64,000 bases of DNA from Wolfiporia cocos (Eukaryota > Basidiomycota > Agaricomycetes > Polyporales > Phaeolaceae). The DNA lies in contig JACCLO010000002.1 of assembly GCA_029448655.1 (NCBI GenBank), positions 3,348,001 to 3,412,000 of the forward strand. The letters run 5' to 3'. The translations under genes were made by a program, and so were the position numbers. The notes beneath the pieces were generated by a model. That model had not been told where the DNA came from and did not search any database. It worked only from the letters and a program-made list of their open reading frames with translations. Shown piece by piece: positions 1-11,700 of this stretch. Each line of letters starts with the position of its first letter. The first letter of the stretch is position 1.

Positions 1-2
1 AC

Positions 3-164
3 ACAGACCCTCTTATGTTCTGTCACTCACCAGAATCTTGGATCCAGCTGTGGGACAGCGAGATATTTGAGAAACTCACGGTGAAGGTGGAGGCTATGCT
101 GGTCGAGGTTAAGCTTGAAGGAGGAGTCTGGTACCAATTGGTTTGGTCGGTGACGAGGCTGTGA
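3..164 (+). CDS. 3' end of an AusD-like SAM-dependent methyltransferase (partial, cut by window edge)
   Basis: An open frame of 53 codons enters from the left edge and ends in TGA at 162-164. It reads MFCHSPESW, then LWDSEIFEK, and ends WYQLVWSVTRL. The same C-terminal block occurs in the intact methyltransferase at 36052-37203 (MFCHSPQTW, LWDGEVFQK, WYHLVWSVTRL), so this is a third member of that local family. It is about a dozen residues shorter between the VEAMLVEV stretch and the GGVWY block. Basidiomycete proteins of this type are class I SAM-dependent methyltransferases; their substrates are usually unknown. No stop or frameshift is seen in the visible part, so the gene could be functional, but its catalytic half lies outside the window. 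Confidence 0.75.
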   Translation, partial: TDPLMFCHSPESWIQLWDSEIFEKLTVKVEAMLVEVKLEGGVWYQLVWSVTRL

Positions 165-1598
165 ATATTTCGGTTGTACTATCGAGCAACGATTGACAAT
201 AATATTCTCTCAAAAGACTTAGAATTCTTCGCCTAGTTACTGCATTGTAACCCAGATTCTGAGCTTCAGGAGAAGTATGATTGCGCACACCTTGAATCCA
301 ATCAAGAGGTCACGTTGTGACATACGTGAGAGAAGATCACTATCATATCGTACTTTCGCTTCTGAATCTCCTCTACCTTGATTGTCTAAGGAATAAGATT
401 CGAAGAACACAGATGAGAACAATTTGTCTCAATGATAAGCAGAGATATATTGGGGAAATAGGAAGATGCATGATCATACTTGGCAAGCGATCGCCTTGTT
501 CCTGATGAGACATTATATGTACTGTCTCCATGAGGTCAAAGTATCTCGAGATACAGACCAATAGATATACATACAGCACGCGTTTGAAAGTCGGTTTCGC
601 CGGAGTTCGCTATATAGCATGGATTGGCATACCGGCGGCTGTCAGTATATGTTCCATTCAGTCCTTTCAGCTTGATCAGGGAGTTGTAGCTCCGTGTCAG
701 CGCGCCCTTAATGCGTCTGCAAATTGGGTGCGCCACAGTTATGTACATGTTGCCGCTAAGAATCTGAGGCACTTAGAGTCCAATGACAAGTCTTAGCCTT
801 TTAGAAGAGGTCAAATTTGCCTATTACACACCGATTATAAGTATTGATTTGCCATCAATTCTGAGACTCTGATTGTAACAGAACCATATATAATCGCGCG
901 AAAATCGAGCTCATAATTGGGGCTACGAAAAGCGGCACCGGAGGCGCGAGGTTGGAGACTTGGCGACTCTGGCGTACTACTAAGCGCGAGAAAAAGTCAG
1001 TACATGGCGTCTGGACGAGCGCCGGCGATCGCGCTAGACGCCCGTAGGTAGTGGTCGAGTGTATTACTCTTCATGCGTTTGCTACGAGCTATAGAGTCCC
1101 TTTACCGACACATTATACAAATGGCATTAATAATGCGAACGGTTGCGTGTATGATAGACAAAATTGATATATGAAACGACTGCCCAAACCCCAGACGCGT
1201 GTCAGCGTCCTTTTCTCGTTTTCGCTTGCAGCTTGTTTTCAGAGCTATGTGTTCTATGCTGAGCAGCCATATCTTGATAGCTGTTATCCATTCTGTTCCG
1301 TCATACATGTGTTAAGAACAATCCCAGGCCAAGAGAGACGAGTACCATTAGCCTTCAGTTGGTAGCTACCGGAATGAGTAACACGAAAAGTCACATATCA
1401 TAGATATATCATATAGAGCAGGCACATAATATTAGACAGAAAGCAGCTCTTACGACAAGTGACAAGGAATAACCCATTCTCGAAGACTCATAAGCCGTAC
1501 ATCATTACTTCTAGGACCTACAAGTATAGCAAGAGCATTCTGGGGTCGGCTTATCTCGGGATTCACCATCTACTTACAAGCACGTACACGCTATGCCA
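165..1598. other. No recognised gene
   Basis: Only short overlapping open frames with no family signature are present. I see no terminal inverted repeats, LTR ends or tandem repeats. The stretch lies between the methyltransferase 3' end and the 3' end of the isoprenylcysteine methyltransferase-like gene, so it probably holds their convergent 3' flanks plus unique sequence. Between about 900 and 1070 the composition is somewhat richer in GC and CpG. Confidence 0.4.
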
Positions 1599-2371
1599 CT
1601 AGTATATACCAGGGATCAAGCGGTATGGCGTCTGATTTGCCCACTTCTCCCACTGAGCGCCAAACTCCTGTCTCAGCACATTGTCCTCCTTCTTGACCCT
1701 TGATTGTATTATTAGGGGGATTGATCCTACTGATGCAAGCCAAATCACCGCGACTATTTGGCCGATCAAAGTGGTAGATGCGCCGCAAGTGGCCCACCAC
1801 GATCCATCCCCTAGCTGCACTAACGGCATCCCAACGCAACCAAGAATAGCGGCAATATACGACGGATGGCGCACAATTGAGTATGGCCCAGTCGTGATTA
1901 GTTTGTGATTTTCGCGAACGGTCAACGCAAATGTGAAATGACGGCCGAGTGTGCGGTAACAGACGAGTCGGACGATGCCACAGAATACTTGAAGGAATAG
2001 ACCAGTGAAGAAGACTGGCGTGAACCGGATGTGTGATACTGACTCGGAACCTCGGGATGTTAAGAGGTCGAGTATTTGCTGGGGTACGCGAGAGGGATAG
2101 CGAGCTGCTAGCAAGACGAGTGTCTCGCACACAGCTGTGCCCCATATCACAAGCTGTTGTGGCAAGTATAGGTATGTGTAATAAGCAAACCTGGAACACA
2201 TACCTTGAACTCTCTCATCAAACCCCGATGAATGCGTGTCAAGAGGTCACCACCGTCATACTTCTGGCTCTCTTCCACTTTCACAGATGCATTGGGATTT
2301 GTGAAGGAGATATGTGAGCAGATTGCGCCAAGGATGAGCAGAGGAATTTTGAATAGAATCATGTGCTCCAT
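1599..2371 (-). CDS. Isoprenylcysteine O-methyltransferase-like membrane protein (two exons)
   Basis: Exon 1 is 2371-2204 and exon 2 is 2153-1599 on the minus strand. They are joined by a 50-nt intron (AAG|GTATGT ... CAACAG|CTT, phase 0). The protein is about 237-240 residues; Met at 2371 or 2362 could be the start. An N-terminal hydrophobic segment (ILFKIPLLILGAIC) and several further membrane segments are visible. The C-terminal half carries the family core: GPYSIVRHPSYIA, then RVKKEDNVLRQEFG, WEKWANQTPYRLIPGIY. In this family the His-Pro and the Arg/Lys-Glu region bind SAM and the prenylcysteine end. The known role is methylation of C-terminal farnesyl-cysteine at the ER, but fungal genomes carry many short paralogues of uncertain substrate. 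No stop or frameshift is seen. It is the cleanest intact host gene left of the transposon belt. An overlapping 202-residue frame on the same strand is a shadow. Confidence 0.86.
2154..2203 (-). other. Intron of the isoprenylcysteine methyltransferase-like gene
   Basis: The donor is GTATGT and the acceptor is CAACAG; length is 50 nt, typical of basidiomycetes. Splicing joins two phase-0 exons and restores the continuous family alignment. Without it, exon 1 would run into a stop. Confidence 0.8.
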
Positions 2372-4541
2372 GCTGAAGTGCGCGTATGTGTACAGCTCAA
2401 ATATGATGATCATCTGGGTGATTTTATACTACTACTACTGCAGAGCCCTGGGAAACTGAACATGGACGGTAAACTGACACATTAGTCACTGAATGAAGCA
2501 TCCCTGAATAGCAATAATCTATAGAATTTTCGACGTGCACTTCTGCTGTTCCTGCTGAGACAGTTCAGTGGACTAGATGTACCCCTGCTTCATTTTTGGC
2601 ACTAGACGACTTGGTACTAGTAGTAAAGTGCCATAGTGGCATTGGTATAATGCAGCTCGAGTTCTTCCAAGCCTCATGCAATGCTCCCAGCGTGAGATAG
2701 CTTGATTCAACAACTCCTAAAGCAACGGAATCATGATATGTTGCCTCGGGACTAATCGTAGCAAATACTATATATGAGCAACTTGCCTTAGACGACTGTC
2801 TTCGTGGGTGGTTAAACATTCTGGGGATTTGAATTTGATCGGTCTCATGGTAGGTAGCCAAATGAAACTCTGCGATTTTATGATAGCGGGTGGCGATATT
2901 GCCGGTGGTAGATGTGACATTTCTACACGGGCGTCATCATGTCATAAGGTAATGCGCACTAATTATATCCATGAACATGTGTGCAACATCACCACATATA
3001 GCAAGTTGCTGGCGCAAGGAAGTGTTCTACGACCACATCTACACCTTTGCTGACTAGATGCTCTATTCAAGGTAAGCTCACATATATTAATACCGCGAGA
3101 CGATGATAGCACGGAACAAGGGCTTATCTCAAGTTTCATGTGTCACAGAATGGAAGCAATGAAACTATCGACTAAAAGAGGTAAGCAGCCAGGGGGGATG
3201 CAACATGAACACCGTGAATTCAATTGGTAATTGGTGATAGGGACAAAAACTGAAGACCCGGTGTGGAAGGGCAGTGCGGAGAATGCAGCGAATAGCAGGT
3301 CGCCGACTATATGCGCGAGAGACCGGAGAGAGTATGTGCGGGAATGCGAACAAACCCAGCACAGAATACGATGGCCGCGAACGGTCGCGTAACGAATATA
3401 CGTAGATAGACGAAGTAAAACCAATAAACTAAACGACTAATCGTGCTTACGAGTGACCTTCTACTCGCGCTAAACGTCTTGCTTCTCTTGAGGGGATGGC
3501 GTCGCCTCGCCAGAACTCAGAGGTAAGCTAGTACGAAAAGCGCGGGAAGAGAGATTTTTTTACAGTGTGTCGAAGGCCCAGTTTATATGTTACATGGTGC
3601 CAGAATTCGAGAGCCGAATGAAAAGCGACAGGACAGAAACTATGATGAAAGGGAGTGGAGAAAGTACCTAATTAAGTAAAGGATTTGCCATAATAGTATA
3701 AACGAGCTGGGAGCCGCGTCATCGGCACAGACACGTCTGCTATACCCTAAGACATGTCAAACACAACGCGCAATGGCTCGAACGTGATTGGCTGATCATA
3801 GACCGCGCCCTATTTACGTACGCATCTCGCCGCCCTCGAGCACGGGAACGTCGGTCTAGATCATCAACAGCTCTACGTCGCGTTAGTTAAACATATCCGC
3901 GGGACATAGCTCGCGCGCTGGTAGAGTTGGTGGGAGTATGACAGTATAGTACAAGTAAAATAGAAAATATACCATAAAAGCGAATAATTAACTGTACGGC
4001 GTCTTTCACCTCCACACCGTCCGAGCTCGTCGTCGCAGCAGTGGGTAATGGGAAGTGGCAATGCAGCGCGCTGTGAGTGCTGATAAGTTGGGCGGGACCG
4101 GCGTTAGCCGGAACGGACGCAGGAGATGTAGGAGCCGCAGGGTGGGCGGGCTCATTCATCTCGTGCGATTGGCACACACAGGCGCGCGCCGCGCGCGATG
4201 GGGGGGGGGCACGCAGAATCAGAGTAGGCACACAGCAAACACACGACGATACATGTAACGCGACGCGGCGTGCGGAGCCAGTACATGACAAACGGGGCGC
4301 GACTACAACAAAGGAGGCAAGGAAAGGGGCGCGGAGGGAGGGGCAGAAACGGGACGGCGGCGTCGCTAAAGGCAGCGGCAGCGGGCTGGTAAGCGACACG
4401 CAGAAGGGCGAAGGAAGCAAGGGGCGAGCGCGCATAAGCGCGCGGTGAAATTTGCTTGCTCGCTCGGACGTTGGGGCCGGCCTCTCCCGGCTGCGCGAGG
4501 GATCTGCCGGCCCCGCCACTAATGGAATCCACACCGGTACC
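2372..4541. other. Intergenic or unrecognised sequence, GC-rich toward the right
   Basis: No protein family could be recognised. At 4000-4540 the sequence is GC- and CpG-rich, with a run of nine G near 4201. It has long open frames on both strands (for example 3887-4534 minus), which are probably a by-product of composition. A minus-strand start beginning MNEPAHPAAPTS near 4160 followed by a possible donor near 4005 could be a first exon, but nothing downstream confirms it. The right boundary is the target site of the hAT-like element starting at 4550. Confidence 0.35.
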
Positions 4542-5602
4542 CTTACGGATAGTGTTGTGAGGTCCGGTCCGGTCCGGTCTTTTTGGGCAGGACCGAGGAC
4601 CGGGACCAGGACCGGACCGCCATGGGCAACGAGGGACCGGACTGAAGACCGGTCCCAAGTAGGACCGCGGTCCTATAGCAGTCCTAGGACCGGTCTGGAC
4701 CGGTCCAGGACCGATCAAGTGGTTATTGACTTAACTATAGTTTTATATGTCAGAAACTGCAACAAAAGTGTACTTACTACTTGATATATACCAGAACATA
4801 CTAAGTACAGCCCAAAAATTGGCTATGGTGCACTGATTCTTGATTTCTGAAAGTAAAATAATACTGAAGTCAACACACAGAAATGACACTGCAGTAACTG
4901 CACACCTCAAGTTGTATCTGATGAGATCATGTGTTGCATTTTTGTATGTGCCACAATGAGTAGCATATAACTACCGCTAAGCAGCGCTCTGCCAATAACT
5001 GGGTGATATTGAATGCACCATGCATGTGTACCATAATATGTGAGTGTTAACACTACTGGATGGGAGAATACACAACTGCATGTCAGTCAGCAAAACTAGT
5101 GATAACATGAGGACAACCTGTGTGTGCCAAGCATTGCCCAAGACAATAGCAGTGCTTCATTGTATCATAAATCAGAAGGTTTCTGGTTGTTACTATTCAT
5201 GTCAGCTTCTGTCTGATGTGTTTACCCTAATAGCCAGTGGTATATACATGATGCAGACCCACTCTAGGGGGTCTTAAATACTTTGGTTTTATTGTAAATT
5301 GGTCAGTCATGGTTCCCTACCTTGGAGTAACCACATTATAAGTGCTATTCTACGATAAATTCGGGACCGGTCCAGGACCGGTCCTGCAAAATCTGACCAC
5401 TCAGAAGGACTGGGACCAGGACCGTGTCAGGACCAGGACTGGACCGGACCGTTGAATCGGTAGAGTTTCAGTCACTCAAATTAATTTACCAACTGCCTTT
5501 CGTTAGTGCTTCGCAGTTACCGATGTGCTCTGCTAGCATTGGAAATCAGATTAATCTGCATTGAGCAGATCAAGCTGGCTTGAATTTCTAAAAACTACAT
5601 GA

Positions 5603-5670
5603 GCTGGTATCGAACTTTCGACCATAGCAACACAAGCAATAGACACACAATATAACCACTAAACTACAAA
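5603..5670 (-). other. tRNA-like module, left end of T1
   Basis: On the minus strand TAGTTTAGTGG (A-box-like) is followed by AGTTCGATACC (B-box-like) at tRNA-like spacing. The cloverleaf looks degenerate, so this is a tRNA-derived Pol III promoter-like module rather than a functional tRNA. Confidence 0.6.
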
Positions 5671-5745
5671 GGCTAATCACGAGATGAGGATCTGAAATAT
5701 ATCGGATAATTTCTGCTCTACACAAAACTCCATCCTGACACAATA

Positions 5746-6695
5746 TGTCACAGATTTATCTGGGGCTTACAGCATTTTTCCTATGATTATAGCAATTTAT
5801 CCGGGATTTATACGTCTAACTACAAGTTATCTACGGGTTAACTCCCATTGCCATACGACAAGCTCTTAACTGGGCTTATCACCACATGACCAGCTTACAT
5901 AAACGCTACGGTACCTTCCGGTCCAATAGCAACACTACAGCTACGTCATAGGTCTTGCCCGTTATAGCAAGACCAGCCACGTCATAAGATCTTAGATCAT
6001 AATGATAGGCTGAGCGCGGCACGCTCGCATAATAATGTCAACAACACCAAACATCGCCGCAAGGCAATGTCTCATTGGACCGGCCTCTAGGCCCGCCCAC
6101 ATGGATCGGTACATACTAATCCCCCGGCTCCGGCCATCACGGCGTTGCCAACTTCCAGGACTTCTGCCTTCACGGCTAAAGTCCTCCACATGCTACGGTA
6201 CCTATTGGTCCAATAGCATAATGTCCTCGGCACCTAGCCTTGGACAACTACATGATACCCGGGCTGTGCCCGCGTTAATCAATATAATAATAAACCTCCT
6301 CTCTTACCATTGGTGTGGCCATTACCGGCCCACACGGCCATTGTAGATAGGATCATAAACATATAGATAAGATAAGCTTCGCCCATTGGCAAAGCCGCAT
6401 AACCCGGAAAGGTAGTACTATACAGTAGCACATGACCTCTCCGCATACATGTATTTAAGTAGGAGCCAAGCGCTCCATACTTCAGTTCTATTCTATCGTC
6501 TTTACCTTGAGTGCCCATGTCGCGGAGTACCATAGGTACTCCCTGCGGACTACCATCGGTAGTCCCAAGCATTCTCGGCTACGCCGCCTCTGCTATATCC
6601 ACTAGTACTGGCTGCACTGGGTCTTCCTTCCTCGTCTAGTCGCCCTACTACCTAAGGATAGCGACTAGGTGAGTCCCACAGGTAGATCTGTGTCA
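5746..6695 (+). mobile_element. Solo LTR, family TGTCACAGATTT (S1)
   Basis: It begins TGTCACAGATTTATC and ends GATCTGTGTCA, with the perfect 5-bp duplication CAATA at 5741-5745 and 6696-6700. It is 950 bp long, has no internal domain and no second LTR, so it is a solo LTR. A closely related solo LTR lies at 43597-44688. It sits inside T1, which sits inside H1. Open frames across it are shadows. Confidence 0.9.
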
Positions 6696-6896
6696 CAATA
6701 ATCTCATCAAATTTTCAGCTCCTGGACTCATTAGCTCTATGTGGAATGTGGAACTATGACTGCAGTGTAATTTCAGTGTAGCTAGTGCTCTATCTGACCA
6801 ATTTTTCGAAGCCAGTCAATAAATTTATCTCAGTTTTTGGTTGATCGCTGGTGTCAGCACATGATATTAAACATGCAACAATACAACAATGAATGC

Positions 6897-6981
6897 ATTG
6901 CGCAGTGGTGTAGTGGTAGGCTGGTCTATATGCCAGGTTGCCAGACTCCGGGGTTCAAGGTTCAATCCCCCAGCTGGCAGT
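6897..6981 (+). other. tRNA-like module, right end of T1
   Basis: TGGTGTAGTGG at 6906-6916 matches an A box and GGTTCAATCCC at 6959-6969 matches a B box. A T-arm-like inverted repeat surrounds the B box. The module points toward the right terminus. It is the most tRNA-like of the six modules, but may not fold into a normal anticodon arm. Confidence 0.62.
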
Positions 6982-7179
6982 TTATTTTATCATAATGGTA
7001 GATCAATCTATGCCGGATTGATATGCATATCAGGTACTGCGCAGCGCTAACGAAAGGCAGTTTGCAAATTAATCTCTGTGACTGAAGTCCCTCTGAATCG
7101 GTCCTAGTCAGTCCGGTCCTGGTCCAGTCCTTGCTCTTTAGCAGTCCTTGAGACCAGACCTCACAACACTACTTACGGA

Positions 7180-7412
7180 CGTCGAAAATGACTACATATT
7201 GTGATCTTCCAGTCATTACAACTGATTACGCAGTCTGATAGGAGCAAACGGATACGTTCATGTGAGAAGCACGCTCATGAAGCTGCCAAATTGTAGGATG
7301 ATTGCACAGGTTCTTTTGTTCATCGTAGTGGCGTGAGCATGCGCCATCCCCAAGTCATTGTGGTTGGGAATTATGGCTGGAAATGTGGAGATTCCGTGGC
7401 CACAGGGGCGAA
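7180..7412. other. Unrecognised sequence between two hAT-like insertions
   Basis: No family-like coding sequence is seen. This short piece separates H1 from H5 and probably belongs to the same pre-insertion locus as 9315-10288. Confidence 0.3.
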
Positions 7413-7420
7413 TCTCCTAT

Positions 7421-9306
7421 TAAGGCTCCAACCATATAATGTATATACCATGTATACATGGTTTTTTATATATACTATATACATGTATTTACATGTGGCC
7501 GAGTACATGGTATATACATGGTATATACATAGTATATGGTTATTGTGAATGCAATCATAGTAGACTCTCAGCTGATGTTCTAAATGATGTGCCTGAAGTA
7601 GTTATGTGTTTTACAGATTGTATGGTGCAGCAGTCATGAGATTTAGGCATTTTGGTGACTGCACAAATGTGAAGATGTCAAGACATGACTCATACACTTT
7701 GATTAGCTTCTTGAGTAGTGGAAGGTAAGATCACATTTATGTTTGTGCTATATCATATAATGCCACAAAGTAGTGATTGCATCATGCATTATCACTGCGT
7801 GAAGCCGCCGATTATCTGACACTCAGAATTCGATCAGAATCTGCAAATTCTGAGCGGATTACGACGAGATTCTGACCAAGTTCCCAAGGTCCCAGAATAT
7901 AGTCAGAATAGCTCGATTTCGGCGAGGTTTCTGGTGGGTTTCCAACGAGGTTCTGACCAAATTATGAGGCCCTAGAATCTCGGTTGCCGGTCTAGCTAGT
8001 CACAGACAAGTCCCGTAAAGATGCATTATGTAATACTTTCTGTAGCCATATATGGCAATAAAAGCTAACGGCCGGTCAGAAAGTCGTTATATGTTCAGTG
8101 AGGCTTGTATATAATGAATGAGACCTCCCTATATCTAGTTGCCTCATTATATATAATCAGATATAGTGGTAGCTCATAAAGCTTGGCCGCCGGCGACCTC
8201 ACATTATATCATGAGCGACATAATGGCAAATCATACGGCATCACCCTCTCTCACCCCAAGAATCACAGCACATAATGGAGCATCAGCATTCTCATTGCAG
8301 CCATTCATCACGAAAAATAATACAACATTTCTCTCACTAATCGCAGCTCATTGGAATGCGTGTATGCACATGAGCAAAAATAATGCACGAAACAACTCGA
8401 CTTTGTGTCGATTCTATGCTCTCTAGCCACTAGTCGTGGTCAGCATGGCGAAGTGCCACCTTCTCCGTGCGCTGTAAAATCATAATTCCCATCACAACTC
8501 AGCTAGTGTGACGGTAATTGAGAGCACGCACCATCTGTTCCGCCCTTTCAATGTATCGCTTTGCGTACAGCACCTATATTAATAAACATAAATCGCATAG
8601 ATTGTAGTTATTCACCTTCTTGAATGCATCGGGAAGCAGTGCCCAGTATCTCTTATACACACAAGTCTTCACTCCTGGATGTTGAGCGATCCATTCTGTC
8701 CCATATAGATTCCTATAGACAAGTCAGTACTAATCGAACTTATGGCCGCATCGAACGTACTCCGCAGTTGGTGCAGACCCTGGCTTGTAAGGGCGTGAAC
8801 GCTTCAGAATATTAGCACCTATTCCTGCTGTGATTTCGACGATGCTCGGTAGATCGCCGGGGATTTCCTCATAACTTGCTCAGAATCTGTTCAGAATCAT
8901 CAAGTTCTGACCAAGTTCTGGGGGTCAGAAAACCGGCGGCTTCACGCAGTGTATGCTAATGCATGCAAGTTTCTCATCACCTTGCACATTGTGCACAATT
9001 TCTGAGCCATTCCCTGCTATTGGTGTTGCCATGAACATTTGAACCCGTTTTTTCCTCACATCAGCCAAGTGCTGATACCTGTAGTGTGTCACTGAAGGCA
9101 GAGACAATATACATAACCATATGAGCAAAACAATAGCTATGCCAGGATCTCCTCAAAATCTCATGTCTGAAAACCATGTATACCATGTATATACCATGTA
9201 AATACCATGTATATACCATGTATATACCATGTATATACCATGTATATACCATATACCATATATTTACCGATTTTCTGTACATGTATATTATATGGTTGGA
9301 GCCTTA
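7421..9306. mobile_element. hAT-like element with ATATACCATGT subterminal repeats (H5)
   Basis: The termini are TAAGGCTCCAACCATATAAT and its inverted copy, flanked by the perfect 8-bp duplication TCTCCTAT at 7413-7420 and 9307-9314. The ends carry repeats of ATATACCATGT and its complement (7440-7540; 9175-9265). No transposase is seen. A second palindromic-ended element (7793-8951) lies inside; without it H5 is about 0.73 kb. Confidence 0.85.
7793..8951. mobile_element. Nested TIR element with TTCTGA/TCAGAA subterminal repeats (H6)
   Basis: The left end CACTGCGTGAAGCCGCCG pairs with an inverted copy at the right end. Many TTCTGA or TCAGAA words lie inside both ends (7825-7975; 8880-8930). 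The layout matches the other hAT-like elements here, but I could not find a convincing target-site duplication, so its superfamily is open. The 86-residue frame at 8166-8426 has no recognisable features. Confidence 0.6.
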
Positions 9307-9314
9307 TCTCCTAT

Positions 9315-10288
9315 GTAGGATAGTCGAACGTAGGTGGGTTACAAATTGGTGATGAGCCACTCTGTTCGCGCCCGGCTTATGTACACTAACGGCAAAACTA
9401 ACTACCCCACTAGCTTGCCCACTCGGTCCTCCGCACGCCATCAATCGCCATCGTGACGGTGGCAAACCTCAAATTGCAACAGGAAAGACTATAGGATTAA
9501 GACTTGCTAGAGGCTTAACATTGAATACTCCATGTAGGATGTATCCAATGTGATATATGTGTGTGTGCTCCGTTACGATTCAATCGGTGGATGTCATTCC
9601 AATAGTACCGCTCAACAGTACACAAGAACTCAACATATCATCTATTGATGGGATATGTGATTGACAATCAGACAAAATTCCTAGAGAAGCATCGTACATG
9701 TTTTTGCCTCTCCTAATAACATTGCTGTATTGTAGCGATCCATGCGCTCACATGGTATAGTGTTTTCAGTCACCACTGTACTTCTCGGATAGAATCTCCA
9801 GTAATAATTGCACAATGAACGTGTCAGATCGTCATCTATAGTCGGTCATACAAATATATGAGCTGCCAACAGCTCTGTGCCAGTGTTAGAGGAAATGTGC
9901 AATGTATGGACAGTAAACTGCATGAGCAACTAAATGCTTGGCGGTTGAATTTGGCATTGCATCGCCTAGACTCGGGGAAGCCAGAGATTGAGCATTAAGA
10001 ATTTGCGAGGGGAGGAAATGCAATATATGCTCCACGAGAGGCTAGTTGAAGAGGTAGTAGAAAGATGAAAGAAACTCAGGTAGTGATAGCGATTGAAAGG
10101 AAAGAAGTGCTCATCCAACCAGCTGATCGGGTTAAGTTGCCATAGAAGTCTGGTGACCACTGTTCCATGTGAGGTAGAGATAACATACCAAACGGGAGCC
10201 AGCGCGTCCACTATGCCGTCAGCTTGATGTAGGTTTATTACCAGACATATCATAGCTGATGACCACACTTACAACGTCTCATGGGCAT
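9315..10288. other. Unrecognised sequence; possible minus-strand exon at 9966-10268
   Basis: Most of this interval shows no signature. At 10268-9966 (minus) an open frame contains ADGIVDALAPVWYV and later NPISWLDEHFFPF, which looks more protein-like than the neighbouring noise. Its upstream side is cut by the element at 10289, so it may be an exon of a disrupted host gene. I do not recognise the family. Confidence 0.3.
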
Positions 10289-11700
10289 CAGGAAAAATCA
10301 ACTTTTCTAGTTTAGAGAAATTAGAAGCTAATTAGGTCTTCACTTTCCTAGCTTGAGTCTAATTTATCTAATTCATATAAAAGTGGTCCATTCTCCTAAA
10401 TCTACACTAACCATACCCTAATCCCATCTGATTGTCTTTCTAATCATCGGCCAGCAACATTGCTGAGTGCTAATTGTGGTGACGTTACCAAGTCACAGAG
10501 CAACTCCGGCGCTTTGTCCCTTGTTCCTTGACTACAGACTGACTGCCTCGATGCCCGACGTGGAACATGTCCTTGTGCAGCGTTGACGGTGGCGATGATG
10601 ACAGCATATTCAGTGTCATCACCGCCGCTGCCGCTATCATTAGGTGAGTGCAGCAGCCACAAAACTCCTTTAGCCAGAGAGAGTCTGTTGACATATGTGC
10701 CACCTCATTCTCTGACCCTCTGACTGTCCCCGCCAGCCGATGATCATGGACAGAAGGCTGCAGAGCATAGGCATGGAGTGGGGGCAGGCTAAAGGGCAGG
10801 TTACAAGCACAGAGGGCAGTGGTGAGAGTGGTGAGCACAGAGGACGTTGAGTGGTGAGTGCAGACATTGAGAGAAGACCACCTAGCAATGGTGGTGGTGA
10901 CGGCGGTGGTGCAGATGCATGTCATTGTGCTGACATCGGTGCCATGCAGGCAGCCCATCACCGGCAGCGTGCATGTCCAAGTGGCGTCATGCCTCCACAA
11001 CCATCTCGCTCTTTGAGGGCTCACCCACTTACAAGCAGCACCAAAAGAAGGTAAACAAAGTCCTACGCCGGAGTCCGAACAGTTTGGCCCAGTACCTGCC
11101 TGAGTTGACCTACATGAACGATGCGTGCTATGTTGCAAAACGGTACACTATGCTACATGGTATGTTCCATCGTGAGGTGTGTGATTCGTTCACGGTGGGG
11201 GGTGTAGTCAAGTGACTCCGCCCTGTAGCCTACTCCGCACTCTCCCACGTGCTGTGCGCACCCTGCCGATGCTCCCGGCTGCGGTCGATAGAGACTCAGG
11301 CTGTGTGATGGACAGAGAGAATGCAGCCACAGCTGTAGTGAGCTGTGTGTCCGCCGCCGCCGACAAACATTGAGATTGTACCGCTTCAACGTTTCACATA
11401 GTGTGTAGTGATATAGCATCAATATATTTCTATCAAATGTGTATGCTGTAAATGAAAGGCTGCAAGCACAACCACTGTCGAATCGAGATCTAATTGAGTC
11501 TAATCCACTTCTAATCCAGCCCTAATTGAGCCAGATTACAGATAATCATGAACAATCAGGATCTAGCTTAATTTAGTTATACAGGGGGGGTTTTGTAAAT
11601 GTCTAATCTTCCTAATCGTCTAATCTGGGATAATCCAGCTGGATTAAATCTAATCTGTCCCTAATTTCTCTAGTCTAGCAAAGTAGGATTTTCCTGATGT
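10289..11700. mobile_element. Non-autonomous Plavaka-type element with CATCAGGAAAA termini
   Basis: The left end CATCAGGAAAAATC and the right end GATTTTCCTGATG are inverted copies. The first ~140 bp (rich in TAATT and CTAATC words) match the terminus of the Plavaka element ending at 31474 and the start of the element at 62779. The interior has several open frames with no transposase motif and matches the interior of the 62779 copy. No clear target duplication was found. It is probably mobilised by a Plavaka transposase in trans. Confidence 0.75.

Larger units (their letters stand above)
5461..7093. mobile_element. TIR element with two outward-facing tRNA-like modules, copy T1
   Basis: The left end starts TAGAGTTTCAGTCAC and the right end finishes GTGACTGAAGTCCCTC. 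The 8-bp duplication TGAATCGG flanks it at 5453-5460 and 7094-7101, inside the GGACCGG array of H1. The inverted ends share CAACTGCCTTTCGTTAG. Just inside each end is a tRNA-like module. The left one is antisense (B-box match 5606-5616, A-box match 5656-5666). The right one is sense (A box 6906-6916, B box 6959-6969). Both therefore point outward. The copy was later opened by the solo LTR at 5746-6695; without that LTR and its TSD it is 678 bp, matching T2 (716 bp) and T3 (672 bp). No protein is encoded. Confidence 0.82.
4550..7171. mobile_element. hAT-like non-autonomous element with GGACCGG subterminal repeats (H1)
   Basis: The termini are TAGTGTTGTGAGGTC and its inverted copy GACCTCACAACACTA. 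They are flanked by the perfect 8-bp duplication CTTACGGA at 4542-4549 and 7172-7179. An 8-bp TSD with a TAGNG terminus is the hAT hallmark. Inside each end lies an array of degenerate GGACCGG/CCGGTCC words (4560-4715; 5363-5455 together with 7098-7160). No transposase is encoded; 4723-5360 is AT-rich filler. The element was later interrupted by the tRNA-module element at 5461-7093, which itself holds a solo LTR. Without those it would be about 0.98 kb, close to its relative at 38190-39139. Confidence 0.88.

Noticed and set aside
1591..2199. A 202-residue minus-strand frame overlapping the isoprenylcysteine methyltransferase
   Set aside because: It is a frame-shifted shadow of the real exon, which carries the family motifs.
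3887..4718. Long open frames on both strands in the GC-rich region and into the GGACCGG array
   Set aside because: Composition is Ser/Pro/Arg/Ala-skewed, frames are open on both strands, and some run across a transposon boundary; not taken as genes.
10485..11138. A 217-residue minus-strand frame inside a Plavaka-type element
   Set aside because: No motif; the homologous copy at 62779 onward does not keep the frame.
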